Source: JASEGV01 sp947085405 (GTDB lineage: Bacteria > Bacteroidota > Ignavibacteria > UBA10030 > BY39). Taken from it: a stretch of DNA of 64,000 nucleotides. Positions 43,749 through 53,193 of the stretch are shown here, in pieces (position 1 is the first letter of the stretch; every line of letters begins with the position of its first letter). The notes beneath the pieces were generated by a model that saw only the letters and a program-made list of their open reading frames with translations, was not told the DNA's origin and did no database searches. Where the stretch lies: NCBI GenBank assembly GCA_947085405.1, contig CAMTWO010000010.1:1-64000 (forward strand). Direction: 5' to 3'. A program made the position numbers and the translations under genes.

Positions 43749-46700
43749 ATGCCTCTAGATAATATAAATCCAATTAAGAAAACCATAGAAATTCTAGACT
43801 CAGTCGATTATTCAAAGTACAGTCGCGCACAGAGTTATGAGAAATATGCTTTAGAAGCTCACGCTGATGAACGCAAGCTAATCCAACCGATCCTATTTAC
43901 AAAATTCCTTCAACAGGTTCTCGGTTTTGTTCTTGGCGAGACAGCATGGGCTGAACAAAGCGATGAAGGAAACGTACCAGATTTTCTTCCAGTCGATACC
44001 TTTACACATTCGTTCCTATTTGATACCAAGTCCACTGCTGTAACTGAACAGACTATTAAGAAGCACATCCCTCAAATTAGGCGCTACATCCGCTTCTACA
44101 AAGTCCGGTATGGTGTGTTGACGAACATGAGAGAAGTAAATGTTTATACTGAAGATTCACAAGATGAGTTACCTGAATTCAATTTTAATTTTTTGACACT
44201 CTACAAAGACTTCAAGCACAACAAAAAAACCATCCTTGAGAAAGAAAATACAAAAAAGTTTATTCGCTTTGTAGAGACCTTCGCGTTTTGTCCACTAGAT
44301 ACGGAAAAGAAAATCCAGCGAATTTGCAAAAGTTCCGCATGGATTGGTAATGAATCTCTAAAAGTAGATCACCTCACACGAAAATTAAAACAAATAGTAG
44401 AATGGTTTGAACAAGATGCATTAAACCAAAAAACGAGTGTTGAGCTTTTCGTGGAACATAATCCTGATTTGGCAAAGGATATTGTGCGGGAGCTTGATTT
44501 AATCAGTAAAGAAATTGATAGGTCGCTCGCAGATGCCCAACTATCTGCTACTCCAACTCGTTTGCATGAATATCTACATGCTCCTTCTAAAACAACTCAG
44601 GCACGGTCGCTGAAAATTTATTTTTATCGTGTAGCTTATTTCTCGATGGCACGCATTCTTCTTGCACGTATGTGGGAAGATATCGGTTTTATCGAATCGA
44701 CACTCACAGATGGCGGATTCGAGAAATGGTATAAGAATCTTGGAAAGGAAATCCGTCGCGTACTGAGCCAATCATTCCAATTTGCCGGAGAGAAATACCA
44801 ATGGCTGTACCGCACGCCAAATAACTACACATGGTATGAGCCAAACGAAACGATACTTATTGATTCACTTTATGAGCTTGCCAATTTCTATCTCGGTGCG
44901 TTGAAAGATGATGCGCTGGGAATGATATACGAGCAAGAGCTTGACATCATCGATAAACAAAATAAGGGACAGTATTACACCGATCGCACTGTTATACGTT
45001 TCATGTGGGATCGGGTTGGATTCACGAACAATGATGCTTTCTTCCATGAAGAAAAGAAAAAACGCGAACCCAAAAAAGTGTTGGACATCGCAGTTGGTTC
45101 GGGCGGATTTTTGGTAGAAGCTGCTCGACGTATAAGGGAGTATTCAAGTCCCAAGGAGAAGACATTTGATGATTTATTGAGAATAAGATCAGCTTTACTT
45201 TTGGGACTTTACGGAATGGAAATATCTCCTTTCCCATATTACATTGCGGAAATCAATCTCCTCATCCAACTTACGGCTGTTACACGGGAGATGTATGCCA
45301 AGAAAAAATTCACGATACAAGCTCAGCCGATTGGTATTGTACAAGGCGACTCGCTTACTCTTTACAACGATGCTGTGGAGTTGTTTGTAAAAGAAGAAAC
45401 CGGAACTTACAACGTGAGTAACCATCTAATTCGGTTTGGACGCGACTTCGCAAAACAAAAAATCTTTGATAAAATCTACACCTCGAACGATTTTGATTAC
45501 TGCCTCGCCAATCCTCCTTACATCCGTGAAGATGACCATAAAGAATTATTCAGGAGAACGAAGAATCTACCAATAGGGCGAGAATTGTATCAGGGCAAGA
45601 TGGACTATTACCATTTCTTCATCGAGCTTGGACTTTCAAAGTTGCGGGATGGCGGGAAACTTTGTTTCATCACCACATCCTACTGGCTGCAGGCGGTTGG
45701 TGCAAGCAACCTACGGCGATATATTCTCGATAATGCAATCGTCAAGGAAGTGATTGATTTTGGACCGACAAAGCTTTTTGAAAGCGCCAAAGGTCAATTC
45801 AACGTTATCTTTTTGCTGGAAAAGAAAACCGGCAAACAAAATGCTGATGGCAGAAAGAAAAATACAATCAAAGTTGTACGAGTGAAGGAACTTCTCTCTC
45901 CGAATCTTCAGGACAACATTACCAAACTTTTCAAACATCTTTCCGAACATATCGACAGGAAGGAATATTCTGATAAACACATTGAGGTGTACGAGAGTGC
46001 AACACTGCAAGGTAATTTAACCGAAAAAGAGTGGCATTTATTCGTTAATAAAAAACACAAGAAAACATTGAATGCAATTGAGGAAGCGGGTAAACCGTTA
46101 GATGAGTTTTGTACTATCAATCAGGGATTATTGAGTGGTGCAGATGTTGTCACGGCTGGTAACTTTGAACTGCTACCTCAAAAAAATATAGAAGAATATA
46201 ATATCAAAGTTGATCAAGGTATTTTTTATTTGGAAGAAAAGGAAGTTACCGCATTGCTATTGGATGATAGAGAAAAAGAATTAATAAAACCACTTTATAA
46301 AGCATCTGAGATTACTAATTATCTACCTTCTATACAGTATGCAAAAACTCTTTCCTGTTTATATGTAAATAAAGACACTGTAGTAAGAGATTATCCGCGC
46401 ATCTTCAAACATCTCCAAAAGTTCAAACCGATTTTAGAAAATAAACGGGAAGCACAGGAAGGGAAGTTACCGTGGTACTCGATGCATTGGGCAAGAACTA
46501 ATGATCTATTTGCTGGAGAAAAGATTATTGTCTCCAAGTGGCCAGCTTCAAATGATTTTGGTTACAGTGATCAGGATTACTATTCCGATGCAAATACCTA
46601 CCTTATCAAAATCAAGAACCATCCTAAGGAATCTCTCAAATACATTCTTGGCGTTCTTAATTCCAAAGTTATTACTTACTACTTTGAGCAGAAAGGAAAC

Positions 46701-47342
46701 AAGCGCGGCGATAAATACTTCTTCCCAAAAGAATTTTGTCAGACACTACCTATCAAGCCGATAAAGACAAAAGAAGAACAGAAGCTCCATGATAAAATTG
46801 TCGAGTTGGTAGATGAGATGATCATAGAACGGAAGAAACTTTTGGAGCTTACACGTTATATTTCAGACCCCCAGTTTATCAATAAAAAATATTATGACGA
46901 CGAAATCCCCGCTCTGAATGAGAAAGCTATCGTCAATAGTCTCGGCTGGAAAGGTGCACGACCACTGAAACGGAACGATGCAATAACTTACTCAATCGGG
47001 CAAATCGAACCAGAAAAATTCACCTTGGTCAAATATCAACGGGTCGGGGAAACACTTTTTGAATCCAAAGCAGCCATCAGATTAATCGGCGCCGATAGTT
47101 CTGTTGTTGAAATCAGGGGGGAGAAAAGCATGATTGATTTACTCAGCACTATTCTCGAAGATTATAAGCAAAAATCGCTAAAAGAAATTCTTGACGACGT
47201 GGAATTACCTCTCGACCCAAAACTTTTAACTGCAAAGAAAACAGAAATATCAAAACAAATCAAATCTACCATAAATAAAATCAATAATCTTCAAACATCA
47301 ATAGACAAATTTGCTATGACCCTTTATGGTATCGAGTTGTGA
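43749..47342 (+). CDS. type IIG (Eco57I-like) restriction-modification enzyme
   Basis: A single-chain restriction and methylation enzyme, 1197 residues. The N-terminal nuclease domain has D78 in NVPDFLP and D92-T-K94 in LFDTKSTA, a PD-(D/E)xK-like core. The methyltransferase has motif I VLDIAVGSGGFLVEA (from about 443) and motif IV ANPPYIRED (from about 587). Residues about 770-1080 are a target recognition region with Eco57I/TaqI-like segments, and the rest is helical. An adenine-methylating, cleave-at-a-distance enzyme is expected. The ATG at 43749 is preferred over a TTG twelve bases upstream. Sequence looks intact, unlike the related stump at 19356. The adjoining AAA ATPase may cooperate. 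Confidence 0.85.
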   Translation: MPLDNINPIKKTIEILDSVDYSKYSRAQSYEKYALEAHADERKLIQPILFTKFLQQVLGFVLGETAWAEQSDEGNVPDFLPVDTFTHSFLFDTKSTAVTEQTIKKHIPQIRRYIRFYKVRYGVLTNMREVNVYTEDSQDELPEFNFNFLTLYKDFKHNKKTILEKENTKKFIRFVETFAFCPLDTEKKIQRICKSSAWIGNESLKVDHLTRKLKQIVEWFEQDALNQKTSVELFVEHNPDLAKDIVRELDLISKEIDRSLADAQLSATPTRLHEYLHAPSKTTQARSLKIYFYRVAYFSMARILLARMWEDIGFIESTLTDGGFEKWYKNLGKEIRRVLSQSFQFAGEKYQWLYRTPNNYTWYEPNETILIDSLYELANFYLGALKDDALGMIYEQELDIIDKQNKGQYYTDRTVIRFMWDRVGFTNNDAFFHEEKKKREPKKVLDIAVGSGGFLVEAARRIREYSSPKEKTFDDLLRIRSALLLGLYGMEISPFPYYIAEINLLIQLTAVTREMYAKKKFTIQAQPIGIVQGDSLTLYNDAVELFVKEETGTYNVSNHLIRFGRDFAKQKIFDKIYTSNDFDYCLANPPYIREDDHKELFRRTKNLPIGRELYQGKMDYYHFFIELGLSKLRDGGKLCFITTSYWLQAVGASNLRRYILDNAIVKEVIDFGPTKLFESAKGQFNVIFLLEKKTGKQNADGRKKNTIKVVRVKELLSPNLQDNITKLFKHLSEHIDRKEYSDKHIEVYESATLQGNLTEKEWHLFVNKKHKKTLNAIEEAGKPLDEFCTINQGLLSGADVVTAGNFELLPQKNIEEYNIKVDQGIFYLEEKEVTALLLDDREKELIKPLYKASEITNYLPSIQYAKTLSCLYVNKDTVVRDYPRIFKHLQKFKPILENKREAQEGKLPWYSMHWARTNDLFAGEKIIVSKWPASNDFGYSDQDYYSDANTYLIKIKNHPKESLKYILGVLNSKVITYYFEQKGNKRGDKYFFPKEFCQTLPIKPIKTKEEQKLHDKIVELVDEMIIERKKLLELTRYISDPQFINKKYYDDEIPALNEKAIVNSLGWKGARPLKRNDAITYSIGQIEPEKFTLVKYQRVGETLFESKAAIRLIGADSSVVEIRGEKSMIDLLSTILEDYKQKSLKEILDDVELPLDPKLLTAKKTEISKQIKSTINKINNLQTSIDKFAMTLYGIEL

Positions 47343-47391
47343 TTATTTTTTAAATTATATTATGATCTGATGTTACGCAAAACAGAACATA

Positions 47392-47589
47392 GCACACGGA
47401 TTACACGGATCTAACGGATTAACACAGATAATAAATCCGTGAAAATCCGTCAAAATCTGTGTCATCCGTGTTCCATTAATAGTTAAAATTTTCATTTGAA
47501 TTACTTTATCTAAAATCGGGAAATCGGCTTTATTTTTTCTTATATTACCTCCCGTGAAGAGTGTAATTAAATACGACCTGAATACTCCT
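47392..47589 (+). repeat. direct repeat copy 1, duplicated recG 5' region
   Basis: About 198 bases nearly identical to 47921-48119: GCACACGGATTACACGG, a palindromic CCGTGT/ACACGG segment, then AT-rich leader, TTACCTCCCGTG and the first eleven codons of recG. The GTG at 47554 continues as a short frame that diverges from RecG after about 11 residues, so it is a truncated second start of recG and not a gene. Offset between copies is 529-530 bases with one base inserted. Confidence 0.85.
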
Positions 47590-47590
47590 C

Positions 47591-47858
47591 CTGTTTTCCG
47601 CAATGCAGCACCCATTTTTCTAGTATCGTTTCTAAATTTTTTCTTTACCTCTCTGGGACAAGTCCGTAGGACTTGTATGTTTGTAGCCGTGGAAGAAAAT
47701 AATGTATTTCCACTCCAGCGGAGTGGTATGTTCCAATAGAACATTCGACCCCGCTGGGGTCGGGTTCATTACATCTTTTCTAATCTACAAACATTTGACT
47801 CCTAACGGAGTCCTAAACCTGTCTTCCACATTGCAGCACCCATTTTTCTAATATCGTT
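47591..47858. repeat. inner direct repeat and short palindromes between the recG copies
   Basis: 47591-47630 and 47819-47858 are 40-base direct repeats with about four mismatches (both contain TGCAGCACCCATTTTTCTA). Between them sit four perfect palindromes: CAAGTCC-GTA-GGACTTG (47659-47675), CCACTCC-AGC-GGAGTGG (47710-47726), CGACCCC-GCT-GGGGTCG (47746-47762) and GACTCC-TAAC-GGAGTC (47797-47812). The last two belong to the family at 158-231. Confidence 0.7.
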
Positions 47859-47920
47859 ACTATAACTCTTTATTTTTCAATAATTTATTTTTGTAATTTT
47901 TATAAGTGCGGAAGACAGGA

Positions 47921-48119
47921 GCACACGGATTACACGGATGCAACGGATTAACACAGATAGTAAATCCGTGAAAAATCCGTCAAAATCTGTGTCATCCGTG
48001 TTCCATTAATAGTTAAAATTTTCATTTGAATTACTTTATCTAAAATCGGGAAATCGGCTTTATTTTTTCTTATATTACCTCCCGTGAAGAGTGTAATTAA
48101 ATACGATCTGAAGACTCCT
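47921..48119 (+). repeat. direct repeat copy 2, in place before recG
   Basis: Second copy of the 47392-47589 segment, followed by the complete recG gene. The first ~80 bases (ACACGGAT...ATCCGTGT) form a palindrome of the ATCCGTGTAATCCGTG type that is widespread in environmental genomes. Confidence 0.85.
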
Positions 48120-50306
48120 GTTCAGTTTATAAAAGGCATTGGACCCAGGCGTGCCGAAGCTTTTGCAAATCGTGGAATCAATACCGTCCACGAGTTACTC
48201 TACTATTTTCCTTTCGATTATTTCGACCTTACACAAGTTTCCGAAATCAGTTCACTCCGCCGCATTACCGATACAACAAAACGAATATCAGTCGTTGGCA
48301 GCATCCGTGCTATCGATATAGCAGGCAGACCGCCAAGGCGGAAATGTGTAATAACATTAGGCGATGCTACGGGCACAATTTCACTCGTCTTCTTTCAAAA
48401 TGCAAACTATTTCAAATCGGCTTTTCAGGTTGGCGAAATGTTAGCTGTTTCCGGGAAGCTTAATTTTTTCCAAAACCGTCCGCAATTTGTACATCCGCGC
48501 ATCGATCGACTCGAAGTGGGTGAGGAAGATAACCTGAAAGGTTTTTTACACACGAAGGGAATAATACCAAAATATTCTTCGGGGGAAGATTTTAGAAACC
48601 TTCGAATTACCGATACAGTGTTTCGTAAAATTATGAAAGAGGTTGTCGATAATTTTGCAGAACAAGCTGAAGAATTTTTTCCCGAAAGCTTGTTGAAGCG
48701 TTTAAATCTGCTTCCGCTTTCTGTCGCTTTACGAAATATTCACTTTCCCGAAACAGTCGAATATAAAAATGCCTCCCGTTATCGCTTGAAATTTGATGAA
48801 TGGTTTTGCTTCCAGCTTTTGCTTGCCTACCGGAAAATGAAGACTAAAGTTCAAACTCCCGGAATATCGTTTAATGTGAAAAGTAATTTAGCCCGCAAGT
48901 TAGTCGATTCGCTCCAGTTTAAACTCACGAAAGCTCAAATAAAAGTAGTAAAAGAAATTGCCAACGATATGAGCCAGTCAAAGCAGATGAACCGCTTGCT
49001 TCAAGGCGATGTTGGCAGCGGTAAAACGGTTGTGGCTTTGATTGCAATGCTTATAGCAATAGATAACGGATATCAGGTTGCATTTATGGCGCCTACCGAA
49101 ATTTTAGCCGAACAGCACTATAAAACAATCGCTCAGTTTTTAAGAGAGGTGAATGTAAACACTCGTTTGTTAATCGGCGGGCAGCGGAAAAAGTTAAGAG
49201 ACGATATTATAGGCGACATCAGAGAAGGAAGAGCTAACATTATTGTTGGAACTCACGCTTTGATACAGGAAAGTGTTGAGTTTGCTAACTTAGGTTTTGT
49301 TGTTATCGACGAGCAGCACCGCTTTGGTGTTGACCAAAGAGCGGAGCTTGTGCGGAAGGGGAAGGAGAGCGTTAATATTCATCCTGATGTTTTGGTAATG
49401 ACAGCCACGCCGATACCGAGAACACTCTCGCTGACAGTTTACGGCGATTTGGATGTTTCAATTATCGATGAGATGCCGAAGAACAGGAAACAGATAAAGA
49501 CAATGATGTTAGCTGAACCGGAAAGCGACCGGTTATACACGATGATACGAGCGACAGTCCGGAAGGGACAACAAGTATATATAATTTATCCGTTGATTGA
49601 AGAATCAGAGAAAGTTGACTTGAAGGCAGCGGTAGAGAGTTACGAAATGTTCCGCGATACGATATTCACCGACTTGAAGGTGGGATTGATACACGGCAGG
49701 ATGTCGTCAGAGGAAAAAGATCAGGTCATGGAAGCTTTCAAAGCAAAGCAGCTTCACATTCTCGTCTCAACAACAGTAATTGAAGTCGGTATCGATATCC
49801 CGAACGCAACTATGATGGTGATTGAGCATGCTGAAAGGTTCGGACTTTCTCAATTGCATCAGTTACGCGGCAGAGTCGGGCGAGGCGCTGAACAATCGCA
49901 TTGTGTTTTAGTCGTTCCTGATTGGTTAGCTCGAATTACAAAACGGCAAACGGATAATATAGAAATATTCGATTCCCATAACTCCAATAATATCAACGAA
50001 TTAGAGAGGCAAAAAAATTTAACTCGCATTCAAACTATGCTTGCAACAAACGACGGATTTAAAATTTCAGAAGTAGATTTGAAGCTGCGAGGTCCGGGCG
50101 ATTTCTTCGGCACGCGACAAAGCGGTTTGCCTGAACTTCATATCGCTAACGTCCTCGACGACGGACCCATCATAACATTAGCTCGTCGGGAAGCATTTCA
50201 ACTCGTTGCAGACGATCCACATCTTCGTAACCAAGAACATCAATCACTCCGGAAATATTTTTTCGAAAAGTTAAAAACATCTCTCACCTATATCGATGTC
50301 GGTTGA
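48084..50306 (+). CDS. recG: ATP-dependent DNA helicase RecG
   Basis: Replication fork reversal helicase, 740 residues (a little longer than the ~690 norm). An N-terminal wedge domain is followed by the helicase: Walker A in RLLQGDVGSGKTVVALIA, FMAPTEILAEQHY, GTHALIQ, the DEQH box VVIDEQHRFGVDQR, VMTATPIPRTLSLTVYGDLD, then the second RecA lobe with VSTTVIEVGIDIPNAT and QLHQLRGRVGRG. The extra length is partly a hydrophilic insertion near 620-650 (DSHNSNNINELERQ). The start is GTG at 48084; TTACCTCC sits just before it in the wrong sense for a Shine-Dalgarno, so initiation is weakly marked. The gene has a duplicated upstream region 530 bases earlier, which may supply a second promoter. Confidence 0.93.
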   Translation: MKSVIKYDLKTPVQFIKGIGPRRAEAFANRGINTVHELLYYFPFDYFDLTQVSEISSLRRITDTTKRISVVGSIRAIDIAGRPPRRKCVITLGDATGTISLVFFQNANYFKSAFQVGEMLAVSGKLNFFQNRPQFVHPRIDRLEVGEEDNLKGFLHTKGIIPKYSSGEDFRNLRITDTVFRKIMKEVVDNFAEQAEEFFPESLLKRLNLLPLSVALRNIHFPETVEYKNASRYRLKFDEWFCFQLLLAYRKMKTKVQTPGISFNVKSNLARKLVDSLQFKLTKAQIKVVKEIANDMSQSKQMNRLLQGDVGSGKTVVALIAMLIAIDNGYQVAFMAPTEILAEQHYKTIAQFLREVNVNTRLLIGGQRKKLRDDIIGDIREGRANIIVGTHALIQESVEFANLGFVVIDEQHRFGVDQRAELVRKGKESVNIHPDVLVMTATPIPRTLSLTVYGDLDVSIIDEMPKNRKQIKTMMLAEPESDRLYTMIRATVRKGQQVYIIYPLIEESEKVDLKAAVESYEMFRDTIFTDLKVGLIHGRMSSEEKDQVMEAFKAKQLHILVSTTVIEVGIDIPNATMMVIEHAERFGLSQLHQLRGRVGRGAEQSHCVLVVPDWLARITKRQTDNIEIFDSHNSNNINELERQKNLTRIQTMLATNDGFKISEVDLKLRGPGDFFGTRQSGLPELHIANVLDDGPIITLARREAFQLVADDPHLRNQEHQSLRKYFFEKLKTSLTYIDVG

Positions 50307-50376
50307 TCGAGAAAAAAATCTCACACACTCCTTTATAGAAAAAAAATAATTTTTTTCTTCAAAATGCATTTTTTAC

Positions 50377-50404
50377 TTGACTTCTACACAAAAAAGTTTA
50401 TATT
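50377..50404 (+). promoter_or_regulatory. candidate promoter of the ligase/aminomutase operon
   Basis: TTGACT (50377-50382) and TATATT (50399-50404) are separated by 16 bases, close to a sigma-70 type promoter, about 105 bases before the first ligase gene. The match is good for a classical promoter, but Bacteroidota sigma factors may need a different sequence, so this is tentative. Confidence 0.35.
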
Positions 50405-50489
50405 TACACCGTGAGTATTGATTGAAAGAAAAAATTTTTAAAAAAAATGCAGTCGATACGAAGTAAATAAAAAATATGTCTAACAATTA

Positions 50490-50513
50490 ATGAGGAACGA
50501 ACGAGTTCGTTGA
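50490..50513 (+). promoter_or_regulatory. Shine-Dalgarno with a hairpin before the TTG start
   Basis: TGAGGA at 50491 is 13 bases from the TTG start at 50510, longer than usual. The bases between form a small hairpin (AACGAA-CGAG-TTCGTT) that would bring the ribosome site close to the start codon. An ATG at 50490 opens a seven-codon leader (MRNERVR) whose TGA overlaps the TTG, so coupled re-initiation is also possible. A similar block AAATATGTCTAACAA occurs upstream both here (50471) and before the aminomutase gene (53194). Confidence 0.4.
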
Positions 50514-51622
50514 TAAATCTTCCGTTGAATGTTGCGCTCGTATATAATCAAAAGAAGGAAGATCTTAAAGAAGAAAAGAATAGCGAGCCTTCCGAACAGT
50601 CTTATAATTTAAGTTCGGAAAAATTTAGTGAAACACCGGTAAATACATCCGCTGATATCTATGCAGAGTGGGACACGTTTGAAACTATAGATGCAGTGCG
50701 TCAAGCTCTTGCAGAAATACACAACGTAACTATGATAGAAGCGGACGAGTATGCTTACCATAAACTTCAGCAATTAAAACCGGATATTGTTTTTAATATC
50801 GCCGAAGGATTAAACGGTGTTTCGCGCGAAGCACAGATACCTGCCATATTAGAACTTCTCCAAATTCCTTACACCGGTTCCGACCCCTTAACTCTCGGTT
50901 TGTGCCTCGATAAGGCGAGGACTAAAGAAATTCTCACATATAATGGTATTCCTACACCTTCTTTTGTTTTAATCTCCCAACTTTCTGAATTAGCCGGCGC
51001 TTCTGTCCGTTTCCCAAGTATCGTAAAGCCACAACACGAGGGTTCGAGCAAGGGTATTTACAATGCGTCTATTGTCCGAAACTGGGACGAGTTAGTTGCA
51101 CAATTAAAATTTGTGTTGGAAACTTACAACCAACCGGCTTTAGTAGAGCAATTTATCGAAGGGCGTGAATTCACAGTGGCGCTGCTCGGTAACGGAAGTG
51201 ATGTTCGTGTTCTTCCGATAGTCGAAATCAAATTCGATTCGCTCCCACAAAATGTAAATCCAATTTATTCTTACGAAGCAAAATGGATTTGGGATAACTC
51301 AGAATCGCCGTTGGATATATTCGAGTGTCCCGCAAGTATTTCTCCTGCTCTTCAAACTGAAATCGAAGATGTTTGTTTGAAAACTTATAAAGTTATGCGA
51401 TGCCGCGATTGGTGCCGCATAGATGTGCGGTTAGATGCCGATGGCAAACCTAACATTCTTGAACTGAACCCATTGCCCGGGATATTACCGAAGCCGGAAG
51501 ATAATTCCTGTTTCCCCAAAGCAGCCCGCTCGGCTGGGTTGAATTACAACCAACTGATGCAACAAGTTTTGCATAATGCTGCCGAGAGATATGGGCTGTC
51601 GAATAATAAAACTGATAATTAG
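50510..51622 (+). CDS. ATP-grasp ligase related to D-alanine-D-alanine ligase (first of two)
   Basis: A 370-residue ATP-grasp amino acid or peptide ligase. The N-terminal part (about 1-75) is extended and partly low complexity (KEDLKEEKNSEPSEQS). The body has KPDIVFNIAEGLNG, IPYTGSDPLTLGLCLDKARTKEIL, the ATP loop VKPQHEGSSKG (with GSS instead of the GSSVG of Ddl), VEQFIEGREFTVALLG, and the metal site DVRLDADGKPNILELNPLPGI. Unlike Ddl, it lacks the SMT and YDYxxKY substrate segments, so another acceptor is likely. It starts at TTG and is the first gene of a four-gene unit. Confidence 0.75.
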   Translation: MINLPLNVALVYNQKKEDLKEEKNSEPSEQSYNLSSEKFSETPVNTSADIYAEWDTFETIDAVRQALAEIHNVTMIEADEYAYHKLQQLKPDIVFNIAEGLNGVSREAQIPAILELLQIPYTGSDPLTLGLCLDKARTKEILTYNGIPTPSFVLISQLSELAGASVRFPSIVKPQHEGSSKGIYNASIVRNWDELVAQLKFVLETYNQPALVEQFIEGREFTVALLGNGSDVRVLPIVEIKFDSLPQNVNPIYSYEAKWIWDNSESPLDIFECPASISPALQTEIEDVCLKTYKVMRCRDWCRIDVRLDADGKPNILELNPLPGILPKPEDNSCFPKAARSAGLNYNQLMQQVLHNAAERYGLSNNKTDN

Positions 51623-51628
51623 ATTTGA

Positions 51629-52726
51629 ATGAATAAAAAGATACATATCGCTTTAATTTATAACGAACCGACGGTTACAACACCCACAGGCAGGAAGTTT
51701 ATTTCCGAAACGGGAGTTTTATATGAAGGGGGAGAAGTTTCTCAAACCGATGCTGATATAATGGTTGATATGTCGGAAGCCGCTGTGCTTGACGAAATGA
51801 ACGATATTAAACAAGCCTTGGAGGTAATGGGATACCGAACCACTTTGTTTAATGTGAACAGCGATATTTACAGATTGATCGATTTCCTTAAAAAGGAAAA
51901 GCCGGATGTTATATTTAACATTTGTGAAAGTATCGGGACTGAGTCGATACACGAAATGCACGTTGCTGGTATTTTTGAATTATTGGGGATTCCCTACACG
52001 GGAGCCAATGCGTTTACACTTGGCTTGGCACAGAACAAAATGCGAGTGAAGGAAATTTTAAGTTATCATAATCTGCCGACTCCGAAGTTTCGAGTGATAA
52101 AAAATCCGGACGACCTGATATCCGAAGATGGCTTGCCCCATTGGGGATTGTCGTTTCCGATTATAGTAAAACCATCGCGTGAAGATGCGAGTGTCGGAAT
52201 CAGCAACGATTCGGTTGTCTATAATTTAGAAGATTTAAAGAATCGCGTTCGTTTTGTAATCGAAAAATTCATCCAACCGGCATTGATAGAAGAATATATT
52301 GAAGGACGCGAAATCAATGTTGCTGTTATTGGAAACACAAACCCGACTGCCCTGCCTGTTTCCGAAGTGGATATGTCCACACTGCCCGATAATTATCATA
52401 AAATTATTACATACAACGCCAAGTGGATGAAAGGGACCGACGAATTCGAATGCACAAAAGGTATTTGTCCGGCACCGCTTCCCGAAGCTGTCGCTAAAAC
52501 TTTACAGTCGATGGCGTTGAAGGCATACAATATTATTGGCTGCCGCGATTATGCAAGAGTTGATTTTCGTTTGACCAAAGAGTACAAACCATACATATTG
52601 GAAGTAAATCCAAATCCGGATATAGCTGCCGAGGCAGGCTTTGCCCGCGCGGCAAGAACAGCCGGAATGACTTTTGAAGAGATGACAAATAAAATAGTTG
52701 AACTGGCGCTTGAACGATGTCAATAA
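51629..52726 (+). CDS. ATP-grasp ligase related to D-alanine-D-alanine ligase (second of two)
   Basis: A 365-residue paralogue of the preceding ligase, six bases downstream. Shared landmarks are KPDVIFNICESIG, IPYTGANAFTLGLAQNKMRVKEIL, VEEYIEGREINVAVIG-type core and the metal site ARVDFRLTKEYKPYILEVNPNPDI. Its ATP loop reads VKPSREDASVG, with EDAS in place of EGSS, and it has ICPAPLPEAV and CRDYARVDFR. The two paralogues probably add different residues in sequence or form a heterodimer. The gene ends in a 10-base overlap with the acetyltransferase gene. Confidence 0.75.
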   Translation: MNKKIHIALIYNEPTVTTPTGRKFISETGVLYEGGEVSQTDADIMVDMSEAAVLDEMNDIKQALEVMGYRTTLFNVNSDIYRLIDFLKKEKPDVIFNICESIGTESIHEMHVAGIFELLGIPYTGANAFTLGLAQNKMRVKEILSYHNLPTPKFRVIKNPDDLISEDGLPHWGLSFPIIVKPSREDASVGISNDSVVYNLEDLKNRVRFVIEKFIQPALIEEYIEGREINVAVIGNTNPTALPVSEVDMSTLPDNYHKIITYNAKWMKGTDEFECTKGICPAPLPEAVAKTLQSMALKAYNIIGCRDYARVDFRLTKEYKPYILEVNPNPDIAAEAGFARAARTAGMTFEEMTNKIVELALERCQ

Positions 52727-53193
52727 CTATAAGAAAATTTGAACAAGGCGATAAAGAACCCGTACGTAATTTATTGGTTCATACAGAATCGTTTACAGAA
52801 GCTGAAGTAGATGTAGCTATCGAACTCGTTGATCTGTTCCTGAATAATCCTAATCAAAAAGATTACGATTTATACACTGCAGTTGAAGGGAACGAAGTTT
52901 TAGGTTATATCTGCATCGGACCTACACCGTTAACCGAAGGAACTTACGATTTATATTGGATCGCAGTTTCACCGGTTACACAAGGTAAAGGTGTTGGAAA
53001 ACAGTTGATCAAATATGCAGAAGAAACTGTGAAAAGAAATAACGGGCGACTTCTAGTAGCAGAAACATCGTCGCAGCCGAAGTATCAAAAGACCTGCGAT
53101 TTTTATGTAAGCGCCGGATATGAAATTTTATCGAGAATAAAAGAATATTATAAAGTCGGCGACGACCTTTTAGTTTATGGAAAATATCTATAG
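52717..53193 (+). CDS. GNAT-family N-acetyltransferase
   Basis: A 158-residue acetyltransferase. The GNAT core is clear: LGYICIGPTPLTEGTYDLYWIAVSPVTQGKGVGKQLIKYAEE, where QGKGVG is the acetyl-CoA pyrophosphate loop, followed by a typical late strand FYVSAGYEI. It starts within the last ten bases of the upstream ligase gene, so it is co-translated with it. In an operon with a lysine aminomutase it recalls beta-lysine N-acetyltransferase (AblB), but AblB is nearly twice as long, so the acceptor may be an amino group of the ligase product instead. Confidence 0.78.
   Translation: MSITIRKFEQGDKEPVRNLLVHTESFTEAEVDVAIELVDLFLNNPNQKDYDLYTAVEGNEVLGYICIGPTPLTEGTYDLYWIAVSPVTQGKGVGKQLIKYAEETVKRNNGRLLVAETSSQPKYQKTCDFYVSAGYEILSRIKEYYKVGDDLLVYGKYL

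Noticed and set aside
47554..47739. Short open frame starting with the recG N-terminus
   Set aside because: It is the duplicated recG 5' end; similarity to RecG is lost after about 11 codons and the rest is repeat DNA.
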